NCBI GenBank assembly: GCA_000729835.1
Contig: JFHB01000336.1
Span: 1-20,660, forward strand
Reading direction: 5' to 3'
Source of the DNA: Atkinsonella hypoxylon
Lineage: Eukaryota > Ascomycota > Sordariomycetes > Hypocreales > Clavicipitaceae
DNA: 20,660 nucleotides
The translations under genes were made by a program, and so were the position numbers. Below, piece by piece: positions 1-9,692 of the stretch. The stretch's first letter is position 1. Each line of letters opens with the position of its first letter. The notes beneath the pieces were generated by a model. That model had not been told where the DNA came from. It did no database searches and saw only the letters and a program-made list of their open reading frames with translations.

Positions 1-663
1 ATTATAAAATAGAATTATAGTATATATATTTAGTTATATATACTATATATATATATATAGTATATACTATTAAACCTTAGTATATTACTTTACTTTTTCT
101 TCTATAATATTATAATATAAAAGATTTCTAGCTTATATATATATTATATATACTAGGTTTATATATTATATTAGTTTTTCTTTTTATAGAATACTATTAT
201 AAAATAGAATTATAGTATATATATTTAGTTATATATACTATATATATATATAGTATATATTATTAAACCTTAGTTTATACTTTACTTCTTTTTCTATAAT
301 ATTATAATATAAAAGATTTCTATATATATATTATATATACTAAGTTTATATATTATATTAGTTTTTTCTTTTATAAAATACTATTATAAGATAGAATTAT
401 AGTATATATATTTAGTTATATATACTATATATATATATAGTATATACTACTAAACCTTAGTATATTAACTACTTTATTTTTTCTTTTTATATAATATTTT
501 AGTATAAAAGATTTCTAGCTTATATATACTATATATATACTAAGTTTATATATTATATTACTACTTCTTTCTATAGAAGGTTATAGTAAAAAAGATTTAT
601 AGCTTATATATACTTTATATATTCTATATTTATATATTATACCTATTTTTTTTATATAATATC
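1..663. repeat. AT-rich tandem repeat array, ~190-bp unit
   Basis: Three consecutive full units start with the same AT-rich block at positions 1, 196 and 383, giving periods of 195 and 187 bp. A truncated fourth unit (about 583-663) matches only the second half of the unit. Each unit carries, in order, an alternating TA palindromic stretch, a CCTTAG-containing segment, the block AAAAGATTTCTAGCTTATAT (shortened in unit 2 and variant in unit 4) and a TTTTTCTTTT stretch. G+C is very low (5 of the first 60 bases) and TpA dominates. AT-rich islands produced by repeat-induced point mutation are well known in filamentous ascomycetes; that this block arose so is inference. The array is cut by the left edge of the window, so its full length is unknown. 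It has no coding capacity. Confidence 0.85.
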
Positions 664-685
664 TAAATAAGTAAGTTTTTAAAGG

Positions 686-717
686 GGTATATACTATATA
701 TATATATAGTATATACC
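686..717. repeat. perfect 32-bp palindrome
   Basis: Positions 686-717 read the same on both strands, with outer arms GGTATATACTA and TAGTATATACC around an alternating TA centre. It lies just to the right of the tandem array and just inside the AT-rich block. Such a sequence can extrude as a cruciform. Its function is unknown. Confidence 0.85.
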
Positions 718-767
718 TAGTATATATAGAATTAAAATATTAATTTGCACTAATACACTATATATTA

Positions 768-799
768 AGTATATACTAGGTATATACCTAGTATATACT
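768..799. repeat. second perfect 32-bp palindrome at the AT-block edge
   Basis: Positions 768-799 form another perfect palindrome of the same length, with the core CTAGGTATATACCTAG at 776-791. It shares the GGTATATAC word with the palindrome at 686-717. Normal base composition begins within about 10 bp of its right end, so it marks the border of the AT-rich block. Function is unknown; a remnant of a mobile-element terminus is possible but not shown. Confidence 0.85.
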
Positions 800-1913
800 A
801 AAAGCTTTACTGCCTGCAAAAAATACACCCTTTTTGGCTCCACCCTGGACCAATGCACATATAGTCTAGACCTGAGATTTACTGGAACCCCCTGCATATG
901 TCCGCTGCATCATGCACTCCGCTTTTGATTGATTCCACGGACATGCCACGGCGACATACATGCTCGCTACGGAGTATTGGGATATTGGGATACATACCAC
1001 TTTCCTTTATTACCGTTCATAGAATGGCTGCCATTAGACATTAGACCTGTCTTGGTGCCTTGCTAGGCTGCCCAAGCTAGGCTAGCGCAGCATTAAGTGC
1101 CTTTCGAACCAGACCTCTGATGTCATGCATGGTCTCATGGTCGTGCTTACTGTCAGTTCGATTCCAAAGACAGGTTCACCTACCTTATCTCGATAAGCGC
1201 GCTCTGTGGACCACATGGCGTACCTATTGTGCGCAATTTAAGCCATCTACTGTGCAGGGATGCACTATACTATGCCAAGAAAAATCGAGTTCGTCGACTG
1301 CTTGTCGCTTGTCGCCTTGGCGCACCGTGCTGCCTCTGCACACTGTTCATGAAAAATCCACGGTGCTCCTGGTGCCCTAGCCCCCCGTGGCCGAATTGGT
1401 CCAAAGAGCGCTTTGTGACCAACTTGACGCAAGATCGCGTCGTGCAAATCAAGTACATCCATCCCTTTGCGTGCGGTAAGGCGCCGAGTAGGTCACGGTC
1501 CCACTGCTCCATCGGCCAAAGAGGGCAAGCAGATTTTTGTGTAACAATGTTTTTTCTCCATTAGTCGGCAGAGACAAGTTAGGTTGACCATTAGTTAACT
1601 AGCGAGGGAGCCTGACCAGGATGCCGAGCGCTTGTGCCAGAAGTGGATGGGTTCCCCTGGTGGATCGGGTCTCCGTTTGGCTCTAAAGGAAGGGCAAAAA
1701 AAAAAAAAAAAGTGAGACAGCAGACGACAGCAATGGGAGCCCACGAGGCAAAAGACGAGACAAAACAAAGACGCCCATGTGCCAATGGGCAACTCCTCTG
1801 CGTCGGGTCCTGGCGTTTTGTTCCATAGCCCTTCTATGCCTAGTTGTAGTAATCGCGGGTTGTTGATGACGGGAAATTAAAAGGACATGGGGGGGCCCTG
1901 GCCTCCCCGGGAG
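800..1913. other. gene-free stretch of normal composition
   Basis: No recognisable gene is seen. Short open frames on both strands overlap one another, lack family features and have no convincing splice partners. There is a 16-A run at 1696-1711 and a short direct repeat of TTGGGATA at 977-992. The stretch 800-900 is the transition out of the AT-rich block and may be transposon-derived, but no termini or coding domains can be recognised. Confidence 0.6.
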
Positions 1914-2217
1914 TTATGCCCTGCCTGCTCGCCTCGTCTCTTTACTTCCCGTCCCAGCCCACGCGACCGGTCTTTCTCTTGACATTGTCGTCCATCGCAT
2001 CTTCACTTCACGAACTTGTTTCTCTTTTGCTGGGGCCCTGTTTGCGCGTCGGGCTCTGTCCCCTCTTTCAAGTTCAAACGCAAGTTGTTCCAGAGTGTCT
2101 ATTACTCTGTGCCGTTCCTTTAACAACACCAAAAAAAAAAACCGTGTTTTGCCAAAAATAACCTGCGCTTCGTTCGCCGCAAGACTTCCGCTTCCTTCTT
2201 CACCCAAGGTCGACAAG
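1914..2217 (+). promoter_or_regulatory. pyrimidine-rich upstream region of the surface-protein gene
   Basis: This stretch is rich in C and T on the plus strand, has an 11-A run at 2131-2141, and leads into the start context CAAGATG at 2218. CT-rich leaders of this kind are common upstream of highly expressed genes in filamentous ascomycetes. No clear TATA box was found. The transcription start cannot be fixed from sequence. Confidence 0.45.
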
Positions 2218-3181
2218 ATGCTCTTCCAGACTATTGCCTCTGTTGCCCTCCTGGCTACTACTGCCTCGGCCGCCTCTGGCGAGGCTAAGCGACTGCCTTA
2301 TCGCATGGCTGTTATGCCTCTGCCTGGACACTCTCTGATGCGCCGCGAAGCTGTTGGCTACATGTCCGATCAAAAGCAGTGCAAGGCTGGCAACTCTTGT
2401 GCTGAGGCCTGCGGTCCTGCTTACGTTCAGTGTCCCGGTGGAAAGCCTGGCGATGCTTACTGCTACAACCCTTCTGCTGGCGACTCTTGCTGCACCAACA
2501 ACTCTGGCAGTATGTTTCCTCTTTCTCAACGCCTTGTTTCTTGAACGAGATTGTGTGTGTGTGTGTGTGTCGGTTACTGACAACATCTTCTGGATAGACG
2601 CTTGCGCGGCCGGCTTCTACTGTGCCCACAACAGCAAGCAGACCTGGTGCTGCCCTGACAACATGTCCGTCGCCGCTTGCGCCGCCGCTCACAGCGTCCC
2701 TGGTCTCGTGGCTGTTACATCCACCAGCATCAGCAGCACCACTACCAGCACCACTACCAGCACCACTCCTACCAGCACCACTCCTACCAGCACCACTCCT
2801 ACCAGCACCACTCCTACCAGCACCACTCCTACCAGCACCACTCCTACCAGCACCACTCCTACCAGCACCACTCCTACCTCGTCGACTACTTCCAAGGCTC
2901 CCACGACGACCCCCGTTGTCACCAGCACCACGGGTATCTCCAAGACCACCGTTACCGTTACCAAGAACACCACGATCTGCAACACCACTTGCATCGGCAA
3001 GACCGCTGCCTGGAAAGGCTTCAACAGCACCATCGTCAACAATGCTGCAACCCAGCCATCTGGGACTGGGGCCTCCGTTACCAGCGCCCCTTTCCCTATC
3101 CCAAGTAAGGTCAGCGCCGCCGCCGCTTCTGGCGTCAGCGCTCTGCTTCTCGTTGCTGCTGGCCTGGTCACCCTCCTGTAA
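2218..3181 (+). CDS. secreted Cys-rich, Ser/Thr/Pro-repeat GPI-anchored surface protein
   Basis: Two exons, 2218-2509 and 2598-3181, are joined across an 88-bp intron (donor GTATGT, branch CTGAC, acceptor TAG) to give 291 residues. Residues 1-18 form a signal peptide ending in an Ala-Ser-Ala motif. Dibasic sites follow at K24-R25 and R42-R43 and could release a short propeptide. Residues 55-125 hold 12 cysteines, including two C-x8-CC units (82-92 and 106-116). A Thr/Ser/Pro-rich stalk follows, containing pentapeptide repeats of Thr-Thr-Pro-Thr-Ser type that are probably O-mannosylated. A C-NTT-C segment comes next. The C-terminus is a small-residue stretch plus a hydrophobic tail (ending GLVTLL), typical of a GPI-attachment signal. 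Expected location is the plasma membrane or cell wall. The molecular function is not known. The start at 2218 is chosen because it gives the signal peptide. Confidence 0.88.
2552..2570 (+). repeat. TG microsatellite inside the intron
   Basis: An uninterrupted TG run of 19 nt lies inside the 88-bp intron of the surface-protein gene, ending 6 bp before the putative branch site CTGAC (2577-2581). Length changes here would alter donor-to-branch spacing but not the coding sequence. Confidence 0.9.
2761..2880 (+). repeat. 15-bp coding minisatellite, 8 copies
   Basis: The 15-bp unit CACCACTCCTACCAG is repeated head to tail from 2761 to 2880. Seven copies are identical and the eighth differs in its last two bases. 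Related 12-bp units precede it at about 2737-2760. In the coding frame each unit is Thr-Thr-Pro-Thr-Ser. Perfect conservation of synonymous positions points to recent expansion or homogenisation by slippage or unequal crossing-over. Every copy keeps the frame because the unit is a multiple of three. Confidence 0.95.
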
Positions 3182-5736
3182 GCCGCTTTTTGGCCTCACG
3201 GAGCAATGGGGACTTAGGATGGGCAAGAAAGGCCACGAATAGTCGACATGGGAAACGGAAACGGAATCAAGCGAAGCTCTTTGTTCCTGTGAAGGCTTTT
3301 AGGCAAGCTGGACAAATAATACCAAGGAGTGAAAACGGCATCGCAGGAACAGCCCTTACTAATGGCAAGCACGAGTCTACGAGTTTTGTCTTTACACAAT
3401 TTAATTGACGAGACGCTGGCAACCATGGTAATTCTTTAATCACGAACATGTCAAATCCTTTTGGTCTTGACAGCCAACATGACGTGCGACTTTTGAAGTT
3501 GCGTGCAAGAAAGGGGCCACCATTTGTTATCTTGTATCCCTTTATCTTCTTCAACTGGTTGATTTTTTTTTTTTTTTTTTTTTTTTACTTTGTGCGCAAT
3601 TATTCCCCGTCGATAGGCTGCTCTTGTATAGAGTTTGAGCCCGGTATGGTGGTTTTTTCTCTCTGATTCTACATCTCAGGGTCCATTAGCGGAGATAGAT
3701 GGGAGGAAATGATTTGGTGGTATTCTCGTACATTTTACATCCACCATGTTTTGTTTTTATTTTTTTCCGTTTTCTTCTTTTTACGATTCAGAAGTAGTGA
3801 CTTGCTTGTCCAGAAATCTGGATGGACGAACTTGCTGCGAATGTACGTATTCTGATCTAGGTGGCCCCGTTAGACAATATATTGCAACTCAGCATTTAGC
3901 ACATCATATTGTAGACTGCATGCTGTGTCTCATCCGCGAGGAGCACATTCACAGCTTTCCATCTCGAGCAGGGGATTGATTGTTTATCTCGCTCCAATAC
4001 CGGATGTGGTTTTAAGAAATGGGACGTCTTGCGCTGGCATGCAGTCTGAGCCCGAGACCATGGCGTTAGCTGCATTGTTCGGCAGGCTAGAATGCAGATC
4101 ATGGCCATAGTGTTCCTTCATCCAAGTCCGATGAGACACGACGTTGTAACGCTCACATGAGGTGAAGTGAAGTGAGATGTCAAATAGATCTGATAGGCCA
4201 ATGATGGGCCCTGTGGCCGCCCGCCAGTGGAGAATCCTCTGCGGGAAGGGCGCCTTGAATGCCGCGGAGGCATGGGGCACGGATTGATTGATTGATTGGC
4301 TTCGGCGCTGCGCTGCGCTGGCCAGCGTACTTCTGCTGAGCCTCATCCTGCACGACACGCTGGCCTTGCAAATTCAACCTTCGCCATTCGTATGCCGTCC
4401 TTCTACAACGCGCCTACCTGCGTCTGTAATCATCGTGTCTGGCCTGACCTGCACATGGCATCTGCTAACTTAATGGACGCTGATCTCCATGTCCCTCTTG
4501 TCGTCTGTACATCTAAGGAAACGCAGCAGCTTGCAGGAGATGGAGATCAGTCTTGTCCGCACTGTGCGATCCCTGACGAACGACCTCTTCTCGCTACTGA
4601 GCACAATCTACGGGCATAGGACGTGGACACAAAAGCGTCTTCAGAGGTCATGACCACAAAACGAAAGTTTACCTGGCCAGCTCCTTACAAGTCTAGCTTA
4701 GCCCCTTTTTTCTTGAGGTGATGTTCGTCTTTTTGGATCGTTTTTCTGGCTAGTGCGTCAGGTTTCTTGCTGGACGCCAATCGCATGTGATGTGCTGCGC
4801 ATCTTTTCAACGATTCAGACTTTGTTGTGATGGCGGGGGCGGCTTGCGTTGACGAATACAGTACAAGAAGGCGTGGCGCTCAAGAATGTTAGCGTAACTC
4901 TGGACTGTCGGGACTTGATAACTGACAATAGCGTAGAGCTAGCCTGCGTTAACTTGTGGAATACTGTAGGTTCTATTGCAGTCAGCTTTGGTGCCATCAG
5001 GCCTTGTCCACAGTGTCATCTTCGCTATTCGTCCTAAAAGCGTCGACTGGCCAGCGCAACATCCAGTGCATCCTGCTGAAACGATTTTATTTGTCTCATG
5101 GCCAAGGCCGTTTTCACCGGATGGCCGTGATTTTTTTCTCAATCTCATAGGACAATTCGGCCGGACGAGTCGATGTCCACCGCAGATATGGCCGAATACT
5201 ACGCACTATGTCACGATATGCAAGTCTGCAGATTGCACAACACTGCCGTCTCGATGGAGAGCGAATAATCCGTCCGATCTGTTGAAACTCGACTGCATGC
5301 TTGAACTGGATGGCCATGCCGTTTTGTGCGGAGCTTTCCCTGTTCCGTCTTCCTTGCAATGTCAAGAGACTTTAATACGACCCTTACTATATATACATCA
5401 GTCTCAACACATCTCTGACGCACTCAAAAGCAATTCCTAGCCTGTGAGATTCTTGGACGGTTGAACTCGCATCGCTACGTCACATCCTCAGAAGTTACAA
5501 GTCTAATCTAGAAATCTGAAACATTGTCCAGCAGTTCAGCAAATGGCCAAGGCCAGCTACGAGGGACCTTTATCGGCAGAATCATGATTCTGGTAGAGGT
5601 CGATCTCAACAACTTCATGGGTCGAGGGACAGTTCATCATAGACTCGAGGATGCGGGGTCAGCAATTCACGAGCAATGGACTTGGAAAAATTACTTGATC
5701 ATGGGCACAAGAATGAATATTGTCAAGTCGAATCCA
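3182..5736. other. 2.5-kb stretch without a recognisable gene
   Basis: It begins with the 3' flank of the surface-protein gene and ends with the 3' flank of the acyl-CoA-binding protein gene. Open frames in it (for example 3984-4358 minus and the region 4976-5440 plus) show no family motif, signal peptide or splice structure I recognise. Visible low-complexity features are a 24-T run at 3563-3586, a (GATT)4 tract at 4282-4297 followed by short GCGCT repeats, and an 11-bp inverted repeat at 4480-4490/4540-4550. A noncoding RNA or a fast-evolving gene cannot be excluded. Confidence 0.55.
4480..4550. repeat. 11-bp inverted repeat with 49-nt spacer
   Basis: The arms CTGATCTCCAT (4480-4490) and ATGGAGATCAG (4540-4550) are exact reverse complements. 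It sits in a gene-free stretch. It could be chance or a small hairpin; no further support is visible. Confidence 0.5.
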
Positions 5737-6201
5737 TCACTCGGCGTCGTTACCCTTCAGCTTCAGGGCCTCAACCTTCTTGATGTACAGTTCTTGAGCC
5801 TTCTCGGGAGTGATGCCCTCATCAACCTTCTTCTGCCACGCTTTTCGCTTTTCCTTTTCCTATAATTCCATGACTAGGTTAGCCAAGTATTTATGGCATA
5901 TTTTGTGTCTCACAAAGCAGATGACTATTGCTGAAGACGGGATGTTGCACTTGCCTTGATGCTTGTGAATAAACCCAGAGCTTCGGCCTTGGTAATGTCA
6001 TGACCTTGGCCGATCTTGTAAAGAGCTTGAACACGAAAGTACATTAGCCCCCTTTTTTTTTTTTTTTTTTGACGGAATTAAAACCAAACGAAGCTCTTTT
6101 GGTGACTAACCATATAGGTCAAGGAGGTGACTGTTGTTGATGTCTTTTAGCTGCTTGACCTCCTCTGCAGCGGCTTTGAATTCTGGGCTAATCTCAGTCA
6201 T
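5737..6201 (-). CDS. small acyl-CoA-binding protein (ACBP family)
   Basis: Three exons on the minus strand, 6111-6201, 5955-6025 and 5737-5859, give 94 residues, the usual length of a single-domain ACBP. Such proteins bind medium- to long-chain acyl-CoA esters in the cytosol and hand them to lipid enzymes. Family marks are the N-terminal helix with PEFKAAAEEVKQL, the LLDLYALYKIG segment (residues 26-36), the KxKRKAW segment with conserved W62, and the final helix with Y79 (ELYIKKVEAL). The segment between D40 and E55 lacks the usual proline/glycine loop, so this is a somewhat divergent member. Intron 1 (6026-6110) is GT-AG. Intron 2 (5860-5954) starts with GCAAGT after CAAG and is GC-AG; the only nearby GT breaks the frame. 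Branch-like GCTAAT and GCTAAC words are present. It is followed downstream by a gene-free stretch and preceded by END3 on the same strand. Confidence 0.9.
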
Positions 6202-7052
6202 GGTGATCTGGATGGGGGCTTTGGCTTAAGATCCGAGAGGAGTCTTGAACACTGTTTGCATTCGAAGCAGATGCAAGAGCGAAGTAGGGTGAAATGGTTG
6301 TGCTGGGCTGGTGGCGCGAGGTTGTTGAGGGAGGGAAAAAAGGCATCGGATATCTGGTGCCAGCTGGTCGATAGCGGGGTTGACACCAGAAGCAAAAGGT
6401 CTGCGCGGGGCGGGGCGAGGCCAGTCTTGGCGAAATGGTGACATGGACCAATTTTGATTCTGGCATGAGCACATCGGGTATGTAGGAAATAGAATCTCAC
6501 CATCGAGCTAGCTCATGACGGCTGAAGCTTGTTATGCACATGCTGGACGGTCATGCATCTTCGCTCAATCGAGGACAACAATACATGTTCATCGCCGCCC
6601 GATTCACCTTCTGCTTTTGCCGAGTCGAAACACCTAAAAGATAATAAAGACGTTTTGACGCCAGATTGCACAACGGATCGCTTCTTCGGGCCTTCATATG
6701 CAGAATTGGTATGGTGGGAGACCATGAGTGTTTGACCCCGTCTATGCCCATAGGACATCGATGACATGGAAAGGCGTCGCTGGATAACAGCAATGACTGA
6801 AGTTGAGTGGCCGGAAATACGTAATTATACCGACGCCCCTTGTGTGAGCGATTCCCGTCGGGAATCACACGCAGATAATCAGAGATAGGGTTATGATCAG
6901 CAATGCGGGAGAGGCCACCACTAGGTTATTAACCTCTCTCATGCACAGACTGCCAAATCATATTGACAGAAAAGCAGGGCACAATACGCCAGTAGTCTAG
7001 TATCCACCGCAAAGACAAGATGCTGCTTGGAGACAACCCCTTCTATTATACA
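6202..7052. other. intergenic: 5' side of the ACBP gene, 3' side of END3
   Basis: No gene is seen in these 850 bp; small open frames on both strands have no family features. The part nearest 6202 should hold the ACBP promoter. The only clear structure is a short palindrome at 6850-6866. A 3' processing region of END3 is expected near 7000-7050. Confidence 0.55.
6850..6866. promoter_or_regulatory. palindrome containing CCG-N-CGG
   Basis: GATTCCCG and CGGGAATC are exact reverse complements around a single T. The centre CCG-T-CGG is an everted pair of CGG half-sites, the kind of element bound by some fungal Zn2Cys6 regulators. It lies 650 bp upstream of the ACBP start and just downstream of END3. 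Assignment as a binding site is inference. Confidence 0.35.
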
Positions 7053-8403
7053 CTACAGCTTCTCCATGTCAATCTGTTTACGCAAATCATCCAAAATTGC
7101 TTGCCGCGAGCTCAAATGCGCCTCCAGACCATCTACCTGCTCCCTCACAGTCTGCAGGTCGTCTGATACGCTTTTCAAGCTTGAGCCTACAGCGCTCTTA
7201 CCTCGCCCTTCTTCTAGATCTCTCAGCTCACGGCGCTTGTAGTCCAGGAGCTGGTCGAGCTCACGCCGCACGAGAGCAGGCTTGGAATCACGCTTGCCAC
7301 CCTTCCGCTGCTCCGCTAGCTCCTCGACCTTTTGGATCTTGGCTTCCAGATCCGCCAGTTGACGCTTCAGTCTGACTTCCTCCCAATCTTCTGTCTTTTC
7401 AGTGGAGAAGTCGGTTCCAGCCGTTTTGAAGCCGCTTCGGCCCAGGCGCGTGAGGTATTGCTCGCCGAATTTGGTCTTTCGTCCTGTGGATGTGGAGTCG
7501 TCGGCTTTGGTGGCCCATCGCGAGCCTGCGCCTGTCCGTTGATTGTCGATCTGGTAGTCAATTTGGTTGCGTTCGAAGCTTGAACGCAGAGATGCCGGTA
7601 CGCTTTTTGGGATACGGAATCCCTCATGACGGTAATTGAGAATGTGCAAGAAGGCGAGGCATGCGTCTTTGTTGATGGTGGGCGCCGCCGAGGGGTTGAC
7701 CAGGTTCCAGGCTGATCGGACGTCGGTGTCGGGTACATCGAGGGATTCATAGAGCTCTTCTAAGGCGCCGACTATGATTTTCAATGAGCATGCTGATCAT
7801 ATTGTGTGAACCGTGTGAGAGATGGAGAGGGACCCTGAAATACTGACACGAAACTTCGCCGCGCATGTCTCTGTTCTCCTGGTAAATCTGCTCGTATTTG
7901 TTTTTGTCTTGAGGCCTCATATACCATTCGAAGCCATCTTTCAGACCCAAGTCATCTGAGTCGTCTTCAACCTGTTCAAACTGTGGTTGCTTGCCGGTGA
8001 TGGCGCGGGTTGCTTGGACCAAATGCGCTTTTGATTCGGGCACCAGCCAGTCTGGCAGTGTTTTGGGGACATCTGAGTATTCCTACGTTGTCAAGTTAAT
8101 GCAAAAATTTCCCCGTCTCACTCTACGTTTTCTTGTGTTTTCAATAAGAGGGGAAAATACCCCATTCAAAACGTCAAAAATGAGTCGCATAGCAACACAA
8201 AACTCCTCAAAGTCAAGGTTGCCATCATTGTCCACGTCGGCTAGATCCCAGACACGCTCTAGCTGATCGTCGCGGAGGCCACTGTTCTTCAAAACCGGTG
8301 CTGCCTGTTCGCCAGTAAGAAATTGACCACCGCCGGTTCTGTCGGAGAAGATGTTCCAGTATGTCTCAATCTCCTTGGCTTCAATCTTGGGAGGGGGAGC
8401 CAT
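7053..8403 (-). CDS. END3: actin cytoskeleton-regulatory complex protein END3
   Basis: Three exons on the minus strand, 8161-8403, 7848-8082 and 7053-7771, give 398 residues, the usual size of fungal End3. Introns are 78 and 76 bp (donors GTATTT and GTCAGT). End3 works with Pan1 and Sla1 in clathrin-mediated endocytosis and cortical actin patch assembly. Residues 1-95 form an EH domain with a complete EF-hand loop (D56-V-D-N-D-G-N-L-D-F-E-E67) and the conserved ERVWDLAD helix. A second, degenerate EH module spans roughly 100-230, including FEWYMRPQDKNKYEQIY and a C-terminal helix with ACLAFLHIL. Residues about 295-398 are charged and predicted coiled coil. The start sits in a good context (ACAATGGC) and begins directly with the EH domain. 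It is divergent from the isopentenyl-diphosphate isomerase gene. Confidence 0.95.
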
Positions 8404-9692
8404 TGTCGCGGAGGAGAAGCTTGGGCAGCCTCAGGCTTGAGATGACGACCGTCCAATTCGTCTTGTGGAGAACAGCACAAAGCTGGGAGATATATCTGCG
8501 CTCACTAAATCATATGACCGCGCTTACTGCGGAGCAAAGGCAGGCAGGAAGTGAGGTAGCGAGGGATTATAATAACGATTGGCTGACGATGCCGAGCATG
8601 ACGAGAGCTTCTCAGCCTCGTTGGGCGGATCTCCTGGGCTTCCGTGACAGCCAGTTCAAATTGCTCTTAGCTTCGGCCGGGCTTGCTGAGTCAGCAATTG
8701 CAGCTCCGATCCGTCACCGTTTCTTTAGCCCCAAGAGCCGATTGCTTCTCTTCGCTCGCAGGCTCTTGAAGCATTTCTAATATTTCTTGGAAAGGAGAGA
8801 GATACCCACATTCACAGACAAACCGATGTAAATACATGTGGATCATGTCCGGCGATATGTCTTCTATGCGCCATTTGTGCAGCGGAGGACATCTTAGAGG
8901 GCAAGCTGACAGTAATAATGCGATTAAATTACACGTCCCTCATACCAATGCATCTTCTTGGTGCCGAGCTGGCTTTAAATCGGTATCTAAGTCCCACAGG
9001 CCCATGGCTCGGATGCGAGACCTCGAGTGACCTTTTCTCGCTAGAGGCTTTGCAAGATAACTATATGATGTACCTCTTGTAGCTGGGATAATTGCTCGCT
9101 CATCTATTATAGTTTGACTTCAGTTTGTTGCATCGGGTTATAAATACTTGCCGGCACCGGGCTGGGGCCAGCTCCGCACCAAGGAGCTTGTAATTGCGGA
9201 GATAACTAACTAGGCAGGTATAACCGTACTGAGTGTCAGTGTGTGGACGTAGCATAACTTCGAATGTTGTTATACTCTGCCTTGTATGAACGAAGCAACC
9301 ATATGAAACATAGTTCTCGCTTGCAATTTAACCGTGTGAAGCGTACGGCGTACAGCTACCTACCTAGATAAAACGCAAACTCGACGTCACACGACCAAGG
9401 TGTGAGCAAGAAGGAAAGGTGACTGACTACAAGAACCAGCTGCAGTCACCGATGTGGAAGTTGCCCCACTTCACCCACCCAGGCTGCCTGACCGCATGTG
9501 CCAATTCCTTCTGCCGTTCTTGAATATATGACACAAAAAGGGCCAGTCCAAAAAAAAAATAAATGGGCACTATGACCCTGCAATTGCAATTCAGCAATTC
9601 AACCCATCACCAGATAACTCCGCCTTTCTTGCCGCCTAAACATAGAGACTATATACCATTCCGTTTAAAGAAGCGCCCTCTCGAAAAAAAGC
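8404..9692. promoter_or_regulatory. divergent upstream region shared by END3 and the isomerase gene
   Basis: No gene is recognised in these 1.29 kb. The region lies between the 5' ends of two divergent genes and so must carry both promoters. Visible elements are a perfect 15-bp palindrome with an AP-1/Gcn4 core at 8683-8697 and a TATATA word at 9650-9655, about 40 bp before the isomerase start. A short A9 run at 9550-9559 and AT-rich leader precede that start. Confidence 0.5.
8683..8697. promoter_or_regulatory. bZIP-type palindromic site
   Basis: TTGCTGAGTCAGCAA is a perfect palindrome (odd centre) containing TGAGTCA, the core bound by Gcn4/CPC1-type and other AP-1-like bZIP factors. The extended arms match the Maf-type TGCTGAGTCAGCA layout. 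It is 280 bp upstream of the END3 start. Binding is inferred, not shown. Confidence 0.45.

Noticed and set aside
1..800. AT-rich block read as mitochondrial DNA joined to the contig.
   Set aside because: No mitochondrial gene or tRNA is visible and the tandem structure fits a nuclear AT-rich repeat better; a misassembly cannot be fully excluded.
1153..1163. B-box-like word (GTTCGATTCC), a possible tRNA T-arm.
   Set aside because: The surrounding bases do not form a T stem, acceptor stem or cloverleaf, and the only A-box-like word is too close.
2312..3226. Long open frame on the minus strand (304 codons) opposite the surface-protein gene, rich in Gly/Ala/Gly-Arg repeats.
   Set aside because: It is produced by the 15-bp repeat and biased codons of the plus-strand gene, runs through that gene's intron and has no family features.
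4976..5440. Open frame of 154 codons on the plus strand.
   Set aside because: No recognisable domain, signal or splice structure, and other frames of similar length overlap it on both strands.
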